NCBI GenBank assembly: GCA_950106755.1
Contig: OX467083.1
Coordinates: forward strand, 36,513,029-36,577,028
Reading direction: 5' to 3'
Source: Climacium dendroides
Lineage: Eukaryota; Streptophyta; Bryopsida; Hypnales; Climaciaceae
DNA length: 64,000 nucleotides
Below, in pieces: positions 1 to 11,649 of this stretch; the stretch's first letter is position 1; each line of letters starts with the position of its first letter. The notes beneath the pieces are model-generated. The model searched no databases, was not told the origin of the DNA, and saw only the letters and a program-made list of their open reading frames with translations. The position numbers and the translations under genes are program-made.

Positions 1-3000
1 TGATTTTGGCCTTGCAAGTGACTAAGCCTTATGAATCTCTAACCCCATTTTTTTTCCAAGGAAAGCTATGTCAACAATGAAAAGGCATGGCTCACATCTG
101 GCAAGCTGGTCTAGCTATACATTCTCCTTTAATTTGTAGGACGCAAAACTTGTCCTACAAGCTCAGCCCAACAAAGCAAATTTACCCCTTGGAAAAAACA
201 TAAGATTTTTTAATTTTCCACCCATGATAAAATTTACAAATTTTGAATTCATATTTGCAATGAGAGGCCTAAAACCAACTAAAAGAGGTGAAGAACATAG
301 AATTAATGTGGCACAAAATAGGAAGCTTTTTTTTCACAATTATGGTAGAACCATCCATTCCCAACCAAGGATCCATAGTCCATACCCAACCTCTACGATG
401 CAGCTATTTCCAACCAAGGCTAGAATAGATTTCCAACCAAATCTTAAAATGTTTTTTTTTCTCCTTTTCAAGGTTAAAATTAATAAAGTCACGACACATG
501 TCCCGAACTAGTAAGCAAGAAAGTAGTTCTTTAATCCCTAAATGCCCAAGACCTATTTTGAGCTTCTTGGAATTTGCTCTAAATTGAACAAAATGCCAAT
601 ATTTTGATAAGTTGCATAAATTTTTTTGGATTTGTAACCATACAAATTTAAACTAGACATGATAGAGAAAAAGAAACACAAAAATATAACTTGTGGAGTG
701 AAAGATTTTAATGTTTGACCATGAGGGTGTTAAAACTATGAAAATCTTTCAACTCTCTTTTTGCATGTCAAATCTAAAAAGTTGGTGACAAAAAAATAAG
801 AGGTTAAAGGGCCTAACATGTATAACCCCAATCAATTTATGGCTTCTTAAAATCTACTCTATAATTTTTTAAATGAATTTTGAATGTGATTTTTTCTCCA
901 AGATCTAGTGTATATGAGGCTCATTTCCAAGAGCTCTCAACACTATAGGAAGTCAGGATTACAATGGGTACCCTTACACAAAATTGTGAATAGAAAAATC
1001 ACTATCATTTATTTTTAAGATTAGATTGTTGATGCTAAAATTAGACTTCAAGAAGAACTTTCCAAAAATATAAACTACTAAAAATAGCAACTTAGTTAGG
1101 TTTTATTTAACTTCAAAGTTTTGCAAACACCAAATTTTGATGCCTCAGGCATTTGAGGGTTAATGATCAAAATTAGAAGACTCTTTACATTGGGTATGGG
1201 TTGAGGCCAACTTTTGGCTTCTAAAATTCACAATAATTTCAATTCAAGGCATAAAATTTCCAAAAAAAATTGCAATCCTTGTGGTTTCTAAGATAGCAAC
1301 ACCCAAAACCGTTACTTTAAGCAATTCAGCATCGTTAGAGGCATATTTTTCTAAAAATAATATTTTTGTAGTATTAGCAAGAGAAAATCATGAATATTTA
1401 AAAAAATAGATTTTTCCAATGTGATATGTAATTTTTATGATTTTTCAAAGTGGTGAGTCTCTAGACCACTGGAACTATTCCATAGGTGCACCTAAAACTG
1501 AACTGGCACAAAATTCAGTTGTCAGCAAATCAGAATTCAGTATGTGTCCTTCAAGTGCGTCAGCAAATCAAAGTTAAGTGTAAGACACATTAATGGAACT
1601 CTAGGGACACTTTAAGGGCACTCTATGGAACAAGGATTAGGTACATGGACGATTTGGGGTGTTTCTACCTTATCTTATCTTCGTACATGACAGGAATTTT
1701 ATGTTGCCTTGTACTGCTCAAGAAGTAGAACATGCGCAGAATGGCTTAAGTGGTCAACTATGGGTGGTTCTACCATACAATGCTGCCTGCTGGGCCCGTT
1801 TTCCTAGGACGGGTTTAGCGTCCGTCCGGTCTTCAAGTTTGTGCCTCGGATGAGTTTCGGTAGGACGGAAAAGGACCACGAACAGTCTGAGGAGTGAGGC
1901 AATAATGAGGTCATTTCCAATGCCTGGTTCCCAACGTTACTTACAGGAAGTTAAGTTCCCTCAGGCATGCATGTTGGAATACTGGGAAAGTTTTAAGGAT
2001 GGGAACAGGGGAACTTACAAGCAGACTCAGTGTAGGGTAGCAACTGAGTGGAAAGGCCTTATGCAAATGAGAAATCGAGGCTGGCAAGCCGAAGGTGGGC
2101 CCCCCACCCTTCCCACAAGGACGCAACAACGACTATTTCTTTTATCGGAGTATTTTTATATCGATTTTTTTTATCATTCACACTTTTCTACATTGTCTCT
2201 CTAATGGTTGCTTACACGATCAACAAAAAGAAATGAAGATAAAAGAAAAAGAATTTTTTTCTGAGTGTAAGGCGCCTTTCGCTCATTGTGAGGTGGTTTG
2301 ACATGTCAGGTAAGGCACCATCCGCTCCTTCAATAAAGTTGTTGTTGGGTCTTTATGTCAAGGTGAGTAGGAAACTAGGAATTTAAGCTTAAGTTATCGA
2401 ATATAAATGTTTGACAAACATAACATTGTTAACCACCTTAAATCATTCCCCCTTCGAGGGAGATAATGCCTCTTTATATGTTTGGGAATGAACTTAGTTA
2501 TACAAGTAGAACTTCTCTTAGTGCATAGTCCCAACACCATACACTAAGAGAGGTTTATGCATTTAGAGAGGCGTAATGAATGGCCACCTAACAAATGTCA
2601 ACTTCCAACACTATTTTTCAGAGAATGTTCTTCAAATTGGCCCACCTGTAAACTCCAATATTGCAAGTTATGCACAAAAAGGATATGTAGTAAGAAAGGT
2701 TCTATTTGTAATATCTAAATAGTCATTGGGGAATGGAGAACATGTGACAAATATTAGAATCTAGCAATGACATGTGCACTATTAGGAGATCATGACTCTT
2801 GGTGTAATTACAAATGAAGTACCATATAGGTAGGTTGGAAAGCTTAAAGAAGCAAGTGTCACTAAAGGATGCAACATGTGGTATGATCCCAATATTTACA
2901 CAACGTTGTCGTGATGCAAAATGTTGCATCATATAAAAATCTATATATATTCAAATCTTCGATCAAATCAATCATTGGAGTTACACAACATATACATATA

Positions 3001-3031
3001 GGTTAAGAGCTAAAAATTGTGATGTTTCAAT
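1..3031. other. AT-rich gene-free stretch
   Basis: No reading frame with a recognisable domain and no RNA gene were seen. Base composition is strongly AT-rich with many homopolymer runs. A less AT-rich patch at about 1780-2130 has no coding signature I recognise. A small hairpin lies near 2514-2551, where CTCTTAGTG is answered by CACTAAGAG. Confidence 0.6.
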
Positions 3032-3034
3032 GAA

Positions 3035-3193
3035 CACTACTAAAGAATTTAATTTTATTATTGATTTCGTTGTGTTGTCTTAGACAATTTTTTGTTGATT
3101 AGGACAATCTGTTGATTTTGTCTACTTTTCTATTGATTTTTGTCTAGGACAACATGACCAAATTAACAAAAAAAATTGAATTCTCTTGTAGTG
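3035..3193. mobile_element. 159-bp CACTA-like MITE with GAA target duplication
   Basis: The ends are inverted repeats: the left end begins CACTACTAAAGAATTTAATT and the reverse complement of the right end begins CACTACAAGAGAATTCAATT. The trinucleotide GAA occurs on both sides (3032-3034 and 3194-3196). A 3-bp target duplication and a CACTA terminus are the marks of the CACTA (En/Spm) superfamily. It has no coding capacity, so it would depend on a transposase elsewhere. Confidence 0.7.
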
Positions 3194-3196
3194 GAA

Positions 3197-4202
3197 TGCC
3201 ATGTTTCACCTTGTATTTTTTCACTTTTAGTAAATGGATATCATATGAAGCAAAATTTATACTTACATGTCAATTGCACCTTTACAAACTTGAATATTCA
3301 ATGTAATCAAACATTGGTGTTATAGAACAAGAACTAAAAAGGCTGAAAGATGAAAACATACGTAATACTCTTATTTATGCTCAAATTGCATAAGTTTGGG
3401 TTTTGTTAATACTAGCAACTAGTGTGAAATGGTTGTCAAGCTCAAAATTCATGAAGTTTCATTATTTTAATTATATTTTATAAAAAATTTATATGCAATA
3501 GAATTGTACCTTCTAGTTATAGAATTAGTAGCATCCAAAGATTAATTGTCAAATAAAATTTTAAAATTTTTCAATTGATAAAGATTATAAAGTGGATTAT
3601 ATTAAAGATCATACCATTATGAAGAAAGATATACAAAACTAATGGTACAACTTATTTGCATAACTACAAATAATTGTATTGGACCTATTTGTGAAATTGA
3701 CTCCTAAATATTCTTACCTAAAAAGTACAACTTCTTTCTACAAGGGCCTCAAATTGATTATAAATAATCTTAGTTCTAGTTTCTTCAAAAATTTATATTT
3801 AATTCATATTTAGATGAAAAATGTGTACTGAAACAATCAAGAATCCTTTTTTGGCTTCCAAATATATGCAACAAAAATTCAAATACCTTAATAATAAAAA
3901 CCATGCTCACATACATGTTTACACAATTTGGGGCATAGGTTAGAATTGAAGTATTTAAGCCTCTGGCTCTCTTACTAATGGTGCAACTTGTAAAATAATA
4001 GAGTTTTTAGTGTAAATGAATGGTTTTGGCTCTTGTTGAAGACAATTCCAATATGCACCTATACATTACTATAAGGCCTTTTCAAATCTTGACTTTAAGA
4101 ATTCACAAAAATTATAAAAATTATTTCAAAAATATTTTAAAGGAAAATCTATGGGTTTTTTGTTGGGCTACAAGTAAAAAAATAAACTCTACTTTTAATT
4201 AT

Positions 4203-4267
<65 letters not shown>

Positions 4268-6152
4268 TAAGTTGGAATGAGTGCATTTGAAAATTCCAAT
4301 GTCTATTGTATTACATGGAGCCTAGACCTAGTGTTTGATTTATGTTTTCATGATGGTAGCCCCCTAATGAAGCTTGAATTGCACATTAGAACAATTATCT
4401 ATTTTTTGAAAAATCACCCATCCACCCAGCAAATATGTACTTTTATTCATAACATAATCTAAAATTAAGAAGCCTCTAATCACAATTATCTCTACCAAAA
4501 TATATATGTGTTATTTTTGTATGCCTCTTTTTATATGATCTTTAAGACAATTCTTTGCAATATTTGATTTTTATTAATTGAAAACATTAAAATCCATATG
4601 TGGCAATCGTAGAATGCTTCTACTTATACACCACCACATCACAATTTTGCTAAACACCATAAATGAAGCCCAAAAATAATTGCAAACATTCTATGTAGTT
4701 GGCACATTTGAAGAGTCTATTTTTTTAAGAAAAACAAGACATGAAGTCTTTGCCACTACTACTTTCAACAAATGCCACTATTGCTTTTCAACAAATGTTT
4801 CATTTTCATTTGCCTACATAACATTTGAACTTTCAAACCATTGCACACCATTGTACACCATTGTTGAATAGGTAGAGATAGGTGCAATAGGTAGAGGTAA
4901 TAGAGTTAATCGTAAAGTGTGCAATGTGGGACCAAGAGTTGGAGTTTGAGAAAAAAAAACATGATGAAACTCCTTAGAGCACCAACATAGGAATCTAATG
5001 GAATTTGGTGTTGAGTGTTTCTTTTGAACTAAGCTTATGCGTAGTTAGAACGTCCTCTAACACCACTATTACAACTAGGGACAACCTTTCCGATTAACTC
5101 TACTAAACCTCGTACAAAATTAGATGAATTCAATGATGTATCAACGGTTCTGGTGTCAAGATATTTTTAGTATTTTGGGGGTTGTTTTTTTCCAGAAAAT
5201 TAGATGGGTTCCCTGGAAAGTCATTGAAAAAGCCAGATGAAGAGGGAAAGATCAGTCCAAGGGGCCCAGCCGGGCAGTGGCCTCCTTTCCTTCCAACGGC
5301 TGCCCGAGTTGACTTGCAGGGAAGCCGGACCCCATTACCAAGTCACTTCGCTTTAAGTTAACTGCAGTTAAGTTAAGCTTCAGTGCCTTTGGTGATGCAG
5401 ACTCGCCTGTCTTCCCAAGTCTTCGACTGTACTCGACTAAAAGTCGCAGTTGGAACTCTGACTTCGCGACTTCCGATTTCCAGTACAGTCCTGCCCGCGC
5501 CAACACTGCCCGACCGCTTTCCAAGCGGTGCCGGGTCGGCCTGGGTGCGGGCCATATGCACTGCATGCAGTAAACTGATGGCGTCCTTAATAGGCCGGTA
5601 TAACTGCCCCGCCAAACATTGATTCTACCATTCTAATTTGGAAATTTCTATCATTGGGAGCACATTCAAAAGTACTTGGAATGTGTATAAGAAATCTCAA
5701 TGAAAATAAATTGTATCAAAAGCACACGAAAAGACCAACAAACCTAAAGGTGTTGGCAAAATACACTAAGAAATGCACAATTGGGCCAACATCACAACAT
5801 TTTGGAGTGGAATCAACTAATTTTGCTTTGGTGAACGTGTTAATAGGCGAACAATGCTGAAATTGCTTATTTGGATTCATTTTGTTGGAGTTGTCTTATT
5901 AACATGCAACACATTTCAAAAATCATAAAAATATTGGGGTAGTTCAAATAGCCATGCCTTAGGAGCATGGGTGAACGAGCCTCTAAATAATATGAAATAG
6001 GCACAAGAACATTCAAATATGGACATACAAAGTGTGAAATGCAATCCCCTATCTCAACATGTTGTCTTTGTATAATTTTTAGTGCTTACTGCAAAACTTA
6101 TTGTAAGTTTAGCTCTTTTATGCTTACAAAGATTAAAGTGCTAACTTCCATA
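3197..6152. other. AT-rich gene-free stretch with a GC-rich island
   Basis: No gene recognised. It contains the (TA)n tract listed separately and an abrupt GC-rich island at about 5225-5625 in otherwise AT-rich DNA. The island is open in several frames on both strands, as expected for GC-rich DNA, but no frame shows a family motif. It could be a displaced promoter or gene fragment. Confidence 0.5.
4206..4262. repeat. (TA)n microsatellite
   Basis: About 28 uninterrupted TA dinucleotides are visible. The tract is fully self-complementary and able to extrude a cruciform. An open frame running through it is a by-product of the repeat. Confidence 0.97.
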
Positions 6153-6327
6153 ATGGAGAATTTCATTAAAATGGCAAATATTTTGTGACTTTGACATCCC
6201 ACAGTTCAGACCGGGTGGTTTGAAATCTAGTATACTAATAGATTTCAGACCGCCTAGTTTGAATTGTGGGAATGGCACACTATGAAAATGGCACATGGAA
6301 TATTGCCATTTTAATGAAATTTTCCAT
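6153..6327. mobile_element. MITE of the ATGGAGAATTTCATTAAAAT family, copy 1
   Basis: The left end reads ATGGAGAATTTCATTAAAAT and the reverse complement of the right end reads ATGGAAAATTTCATTAAAAT. The interior is also palindromic: a CCCACAGTTCAGACC-type arm near 6200 is answered by a diverged inverse arm ending near 6270, so the whole 175 bp can fold as one hairpin. Related copies lie at 24470-24718 and 45896-46072. Confidence 0.8.
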
Positions 6328-8530
6328 CATAGTATATTAGCCAAATAGATTCAATCTTGCAAGTTCTTTAAAATTGACATGAATGTTCTTAAAAATTGAA
6401 GGATTGTCAATTGCTTCAACAAAAAAAATGTAACTTTTGTGATAAACTTCAAAAAAAAAAATGTTTTTCCGTTGACATGTCAAAGGTTGCCTCTTGGAAT
6501 GGGTACTTCAAAATTCATATGCAAAGCTTCAGCGGGCACAATTTATGAAACCAATAGAAGCTCTTATTTCTTGGTCCTAAACATATTTGGCTTCAACCTC
6601 CTCTTGTGTAGGAGATACTATTGTTTGCATTGTGGGCTTGGTAAAGGACAATGAGAAGTTGCCAAAGATGTATAAATTATTAAAATTCTTGGACCTTAGC
6701 TTTCTAAGTTCTTGATTGAATCACTTAAAAAAAACACTGTAGCTTCCTAGCAACTCGGGTAGCTTCCTACCTAATAATTAATTGAAGTACAAAATACAAT
6801 TCGACAACAAAAAATCAATACATTGAAATTGGATAATTTTAAAATATAATTAAAATAAGTTAGACATTCATCCAAATTTTTCCTTAAATTTTAGGTTGGT
6901 TGGTCCTTCTTTCATCTAAGGCGACCACATTTACCTAAATCTTTGTTTTGACCTCTAAATCCTAAACTCTCTACCTTATGTGTCAAGGCTTTGTTAAGTA
7001 TTAGGGTTTATTGTGTCTTTTGTTTGTAAGAGATTATGCTTAAAAACAAACAAGATGGCAAGGCAAAAAAACTTTGCAATGTAGATTTACAATTATTGAC
7101 AAAGAAATGCAAGATTGTGTGGAGTGAGTTGAATTTCTATAAATTAGGAAAAACTCTGGTCTTCAAAAATGAAGATGACTAAAATCATTTTTTGATCATT
7201 TTAAGTTGTAGCGTGTGAATTTTTTATTTCAAAATGATTAAAAAAGTACAAATCAAACACTCTTAGTAAAATTTATGGGTGGATGAAGTTTTAGTTCTCA
7301 ATTGAACTAAAATTTTCATCCATCTGATACCAAGGCCTTGTATGTCTAATTTGAATTTTTTTTCTTTGGAATTCAATTCTAGGTTGTTAGGAGATTTGGA
7401 GATTCTTGTTTCAACCTAATTAAATGAATCTAGGTAATTTTCATCCAAAACTAAATCATTTAAGGACTAAATTTCATCCTATTCTAATTTTTTTAGTTTT
7501 TATTCAAATTGAAAGTGTAAACATGTTTTGGACCCCCCTAAGATGTTCTAACATTATTTGAATATAGAATTGGAATTATTATACTTCTAACTATCTAACT
7601 TGGGGCTTTCTACCAATAGTATATTCTATAAACTTCTAAATTCAAGTTGCTAGTTTCAAAGTTTTAGTGATCTTATGTTGTAGGGGACTAAATTTTTTTT
7701 TGAGAATGATAAGGTACTTAGAATTTAAATTTTTTTATCAAAAATTGTGAATGGATGAAGTTTTGCTCGTAATTGGCACTTTAATCCCTTAAGTTCTTTG
7801 ACTGTGTTTTACTATAAAACACTCAAAATGGGCCATTTTGATAGCAAAGGCCTCCAAAAAATGACAAATGAAATTTTATTATATCTTACTGTAAGATCTA
7901 ATGGTAGACTACTTCATTATATTGTAGTAAAAAATATAAAATTTTGATTGTACAATTTACAAGATTATAGTGTTTGAAATTGATCAAAATGTTTTTTTGG
8001 AGGCATCCAAATGTAGAATAGCTTTGATTCATGGAGGCTATTGCACAAGTTAATTTCACCTTTATGTGTAAATTCTTTTTTTGTTTTTTTAATTTTTGTG
8101 ACAATATTGTCTACATATTCAAAAAAATTCATAACATTTCAAATTGGAGAACATGTGTCAAAAGTTCCAATAGGGAATTAGCTTCAAGAAAACTCTCATG
8201 CAAAGACCATTTTTCAACAATTTTGGATTGCACATACAATGTTCTTTTCAAAATGTGAAGAGTAGAGTTTTAGATTTTAGTTTGCTCTAGTGGAGGAAAG
8301 AAAAAAGAAAATAAGCACCCAAAAATATCAAACTTTGGCAAGCTTGATCTATCTATGGCCATGCTTAAAGGATAGTTAGGCATATTGGGCTTAGCATGGG
8401 AAAGGACCGGGTATGGGTTAGGTATGCCTAACTTATTGTAGACCACTAACATTGGATCACATCCCCCTTGATTTTCAAGAAGTACCCCTATTCAATCAAC
8501 TGTTGTTTCCAAAAATTTGGCATTTAATTC
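6328..8530. other. AT-rich gene-free stretch
   Basis: No gene recognised. A short near-perfect hairpin lies at 7281-7322 (GGATGAAGTTTTAGTTC against its inverse) and a related GGATGAAGTTTT motif recurs near 7753, suggesting old transposon ends. Confidence 0.5.
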
Positions 8531-9245
8531 AAAGAACCCAAAATATTTGACAACTATTTCACATAGCTTCAAAAGCAACTAATTTTGTGTTTGGAGAAAT
8601 GAAAAAGAAAAGGTGTTTATACAAGAGGGGTGATAGGAGGTAAAAAAATCCATGTATGATGTGGAAATTAGGGTTAATAGGAGCTCAACTGCTCATAGTT
8701 AAGTGAAAAGTAGGAATTGTTTTCAAAGTAGAATTTCAAGTTTCAAAGTGTAATAATTTTTTTCAAAGAACTTTCAACTAAAAAAATAAAAAAAGGATAA
8801 ATTTCATCTCCAAAATTCCATTTGAGATTTTGAGTCTCCAATCAAAAGTTATAGATAAAAATCAGAGAGGAGTTGGAAAAAATATTTTCTTTGACAATTT
8901 CAAACATCCTCTTTGAACTTTGTCTATAACTTTTGATGGAAGATCAAAATCTCAAATGGAATTTTGGAGATGAAATTTATCCTAATTTTTCAATTTGTAT
9001 AGTTCATAATTTAAAAAAATATTATACTATGCCAAAATGAAGTCTAAAATTCTACTTTGAACACAATTCCTATTTTTCACTTAATAATAAGCGGTTGAGC
9101 TCCTACTAATTCTAATTTCCACATCCCACGTGGGTTGTTTTACTTCCTATCACCCCTCTTGTGTGAAGCTTCTCTTCTAATTTCTCTAAACACAAAGTAA
9201 GAGATTTTTGAAGTTGTCTAAAGTAGTTGCCAAACATCTTAGTTT
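8531..9245. mobile_element. 715-bp foldback element with arms of about 330 bp
   Basis: Almost the whole interval is one imperfect palindrome. Outer arms include CAAGAGGGGTGATAGG near 8620, answered by its inverse ending near 9168. Inner arms of about 39 bp are near perfect (8797-8835 against 8944-8982). Only a short loop near 8890 separates the arms. There is no coding capacity. It abuts the TTAACCCC-family copy that begins at 9248. Confidence 0.75.
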
Positions 9246-9247
9246 CT

Positions 9248-10167
9248 TTAACCCCTAAAGGACCATTTGTCCCCTCAAGGGACAATTTGGGTCCAAGTAG
9301 GTTCCTATTGTCTCAATTTGAAGTGAATGTTTTTGAAACTTTTTAAGGATGTGTGGTTTTGTGAAAGCTTTGTAGATACATAATTTTTTAAATTTCAATC
9401 AGTGCTTAAGATAAAAAGTTATGACACAATAAGCCAAAAATGGAGGTCAAAGGGTAGCACAAAAAAATCTAAAAAAGTTTTTTTTTTTTAAATCCTAAAA
9501 TTATATATATTTTCAACATTTGAAACTTTGATTCATTCTATTTGGACAAGTGATGAGAAAGTTATACACAATCTTAGTTTTTGGACAATCTAAGCATCTT
9601 CTTGAAAAAAAATAACTTATAGGATTCATTCGTGAATTCAATTTTTATAATTTTTCAAAAAACATTGTTAGATAGGGTTAGGCTTGCTTTCTAGAACAAT
9701 CTCACCATTGCAATTATTCTATTTCAATTCCATCTTAGAGCTATTAACAATTTAGTTTTTCCTTCAATTTTTAATCTACTTCTATTTATCAAATTTTTAA
9801 TGAGTGAAAATTAAGTGCTTTTTTGTTGGATTTTTCTTTAGATTCTCAACTCAACTATCCAACTTAAAAACTTAGAAAATCAAAATCAATAGTACAAAAA
9901 ATTTCAATTAAAAAGATTCAAAGCCAAAAAATCTAGTCAAGTAAGTTGCAAAAAAATTTGTTTTCTCCACTTTGGATGCAAATATCTTGTAATCTATGTG
10001 GTCAAATTTGATGAAATTTGACCATGAGTTTTCAAACAAGTTAAGTACAAGATTTTACAGTTAGATTTTTTTTAAAGGTATTTTTTTGGTTTCTTAGGTG
10101 AATGCAACAAAAGTGGTAGTTTTGAGTGGTTTTTGATAGAAAATACCCTTGGGGCTTTAGGAATTAA
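9248..10167 (-). mobile_element. TTAACCCCTAAAG-family element, copy A
   Basis: It starts TTAACCCCTAAAGGACC and ends in a decayed inverse copy of that motif (CTTTAGGAATTAA). The interior is the reverse complement of the copies at 26731-27657 and 34572-35494; shared blocks include the sequence around AGCTATTAACAATTTAG. It is non-coding and about 0.92 kb. The superfamily is unknown to me. Confidence 0.7.
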
Positions 10168-11649
10168 TTTTAATGTTGAATTTCCAAAGACTAATAGGGT
10201 TATTACTTCTAGTTGCCACCACCTTTTCATATATTGTGAAGAATTCAACATGAGTTAGACAAAAATATCAAAGAAGTACCCTAGTCTAAATCTAAGATCA
10301 AAGCCTATCCAAGCTCTTCTAGGCATTATAATGCAAATTTTGCTCTAGTGTAAAGAATCTTGCCTAAACTACCCCTTGTTCATTAAAAACAACATTTTCC
10401 TCCATAACTACTTATGGGCAAATCCAATTGTAAATATTTTTAGTGAAGCGGCAAGGTACTCCTTGTCCCTAAATCCCAAAAACATTTCAAAAAATATAAT
10501 GAAAATATTCATTCTTAATAAGCTCCCCAAAATTGTTGTGTTCACAAAAAACTCTACTTGGTCCTTTAGTGGTTATAACTTCATTTAGTGTTTTCTACTA
10601 ATCTATAATTCTAAACTAACTTTTTTTAGGGGGAATTACTCTTCAATTTTACCTAAATTTTAAGATCCTATTTTTACTTGATTTTGATGATCTCTAATAA
10701 TTTTCATCCAATTTTTTTTTGGCTATCAAACTTCATCCTAGCCTATCTTTCTCAATTTCTATCTATTTTTTAAGTGTAATATGTTTCTAAAAACTTCTAA
10801 AATTTTCTATAAGAATCCAAAATAAATAGAATGGTGCTATAAACACATACATCAGAGTTTACTTTCAACACAATCCCGTCATCCATCACTTGGATCCAAA
10901 TTGCTTTAGTTCGTTCATCAAGCTACATCTTAAATGTTTTTTTTTACTTTTCTTTTGTTTAAATAAGGAAGTTTTACAAGGGAATATCTATATCTATATC
11001 TATTTCACATTTTAATCTATTTACTTCTTATATTTTTTCTTTTCTATAGTTTTTTTAATCCATGTTTAAATATTTTCTTTAAAATATTTTGCAACATTAA
11101 AGCATTGACTATCTTAACACTAATGGTCTTCTAGTTGACTAGTGATCAAGAAGATACTCTCTAAAGGTTAATGACTTCTAATAAATGGATACTAAAAGTC
11201 TACATGTATTCAATTTTTAAAAAATTAAAGTCAACAAGGTTGAGGTCAACTTTGTCCCTTATATTTGACATTGAATTTTTTCAATGCCCTAAGTGTTTGG
11301 ATTTCTGAACCTCCACCATCACCCTTCTCTCTGGTATTCACTTCTAATATATGGCTATGTGGATCTTCACTCATGAGTGCCCTATGTGAAGGTAATAAGA
11401 TTCCATATAGAGGGAGAAAAACAATGATGATTGCAAGCGGTGTTTCAACTTTTGAATTTGTAGATTTCCTTCATATAACATTGTTGTTTTCAAAAGAATG
11501 AAGCTCGTATGGTAAATCTGTGCATTGCTAGAAAGTTCAAGTGGTGGTGTTGCGTGAATAGTGAACTATTCGTTTCTGCCTTGCTAGCCTTCAACTACCT
11601 CTAACTACCTCTAATCATCTAATCTAATTTATATAGATCGTTGTTCTCA
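10168..11649. other. AT-rich gene-free stretch
   Basis: No gene or intact repeat recognised. A short TCTATA tandem tract lies near 10984-11003. Confidence 0.5.

Noticed and set aside
4020..4280. Open frame ending in a Tyr-Ile repeat
   Set aside because: The repeat is the translated (TA)n microsatellite; the rest has no coding signature.
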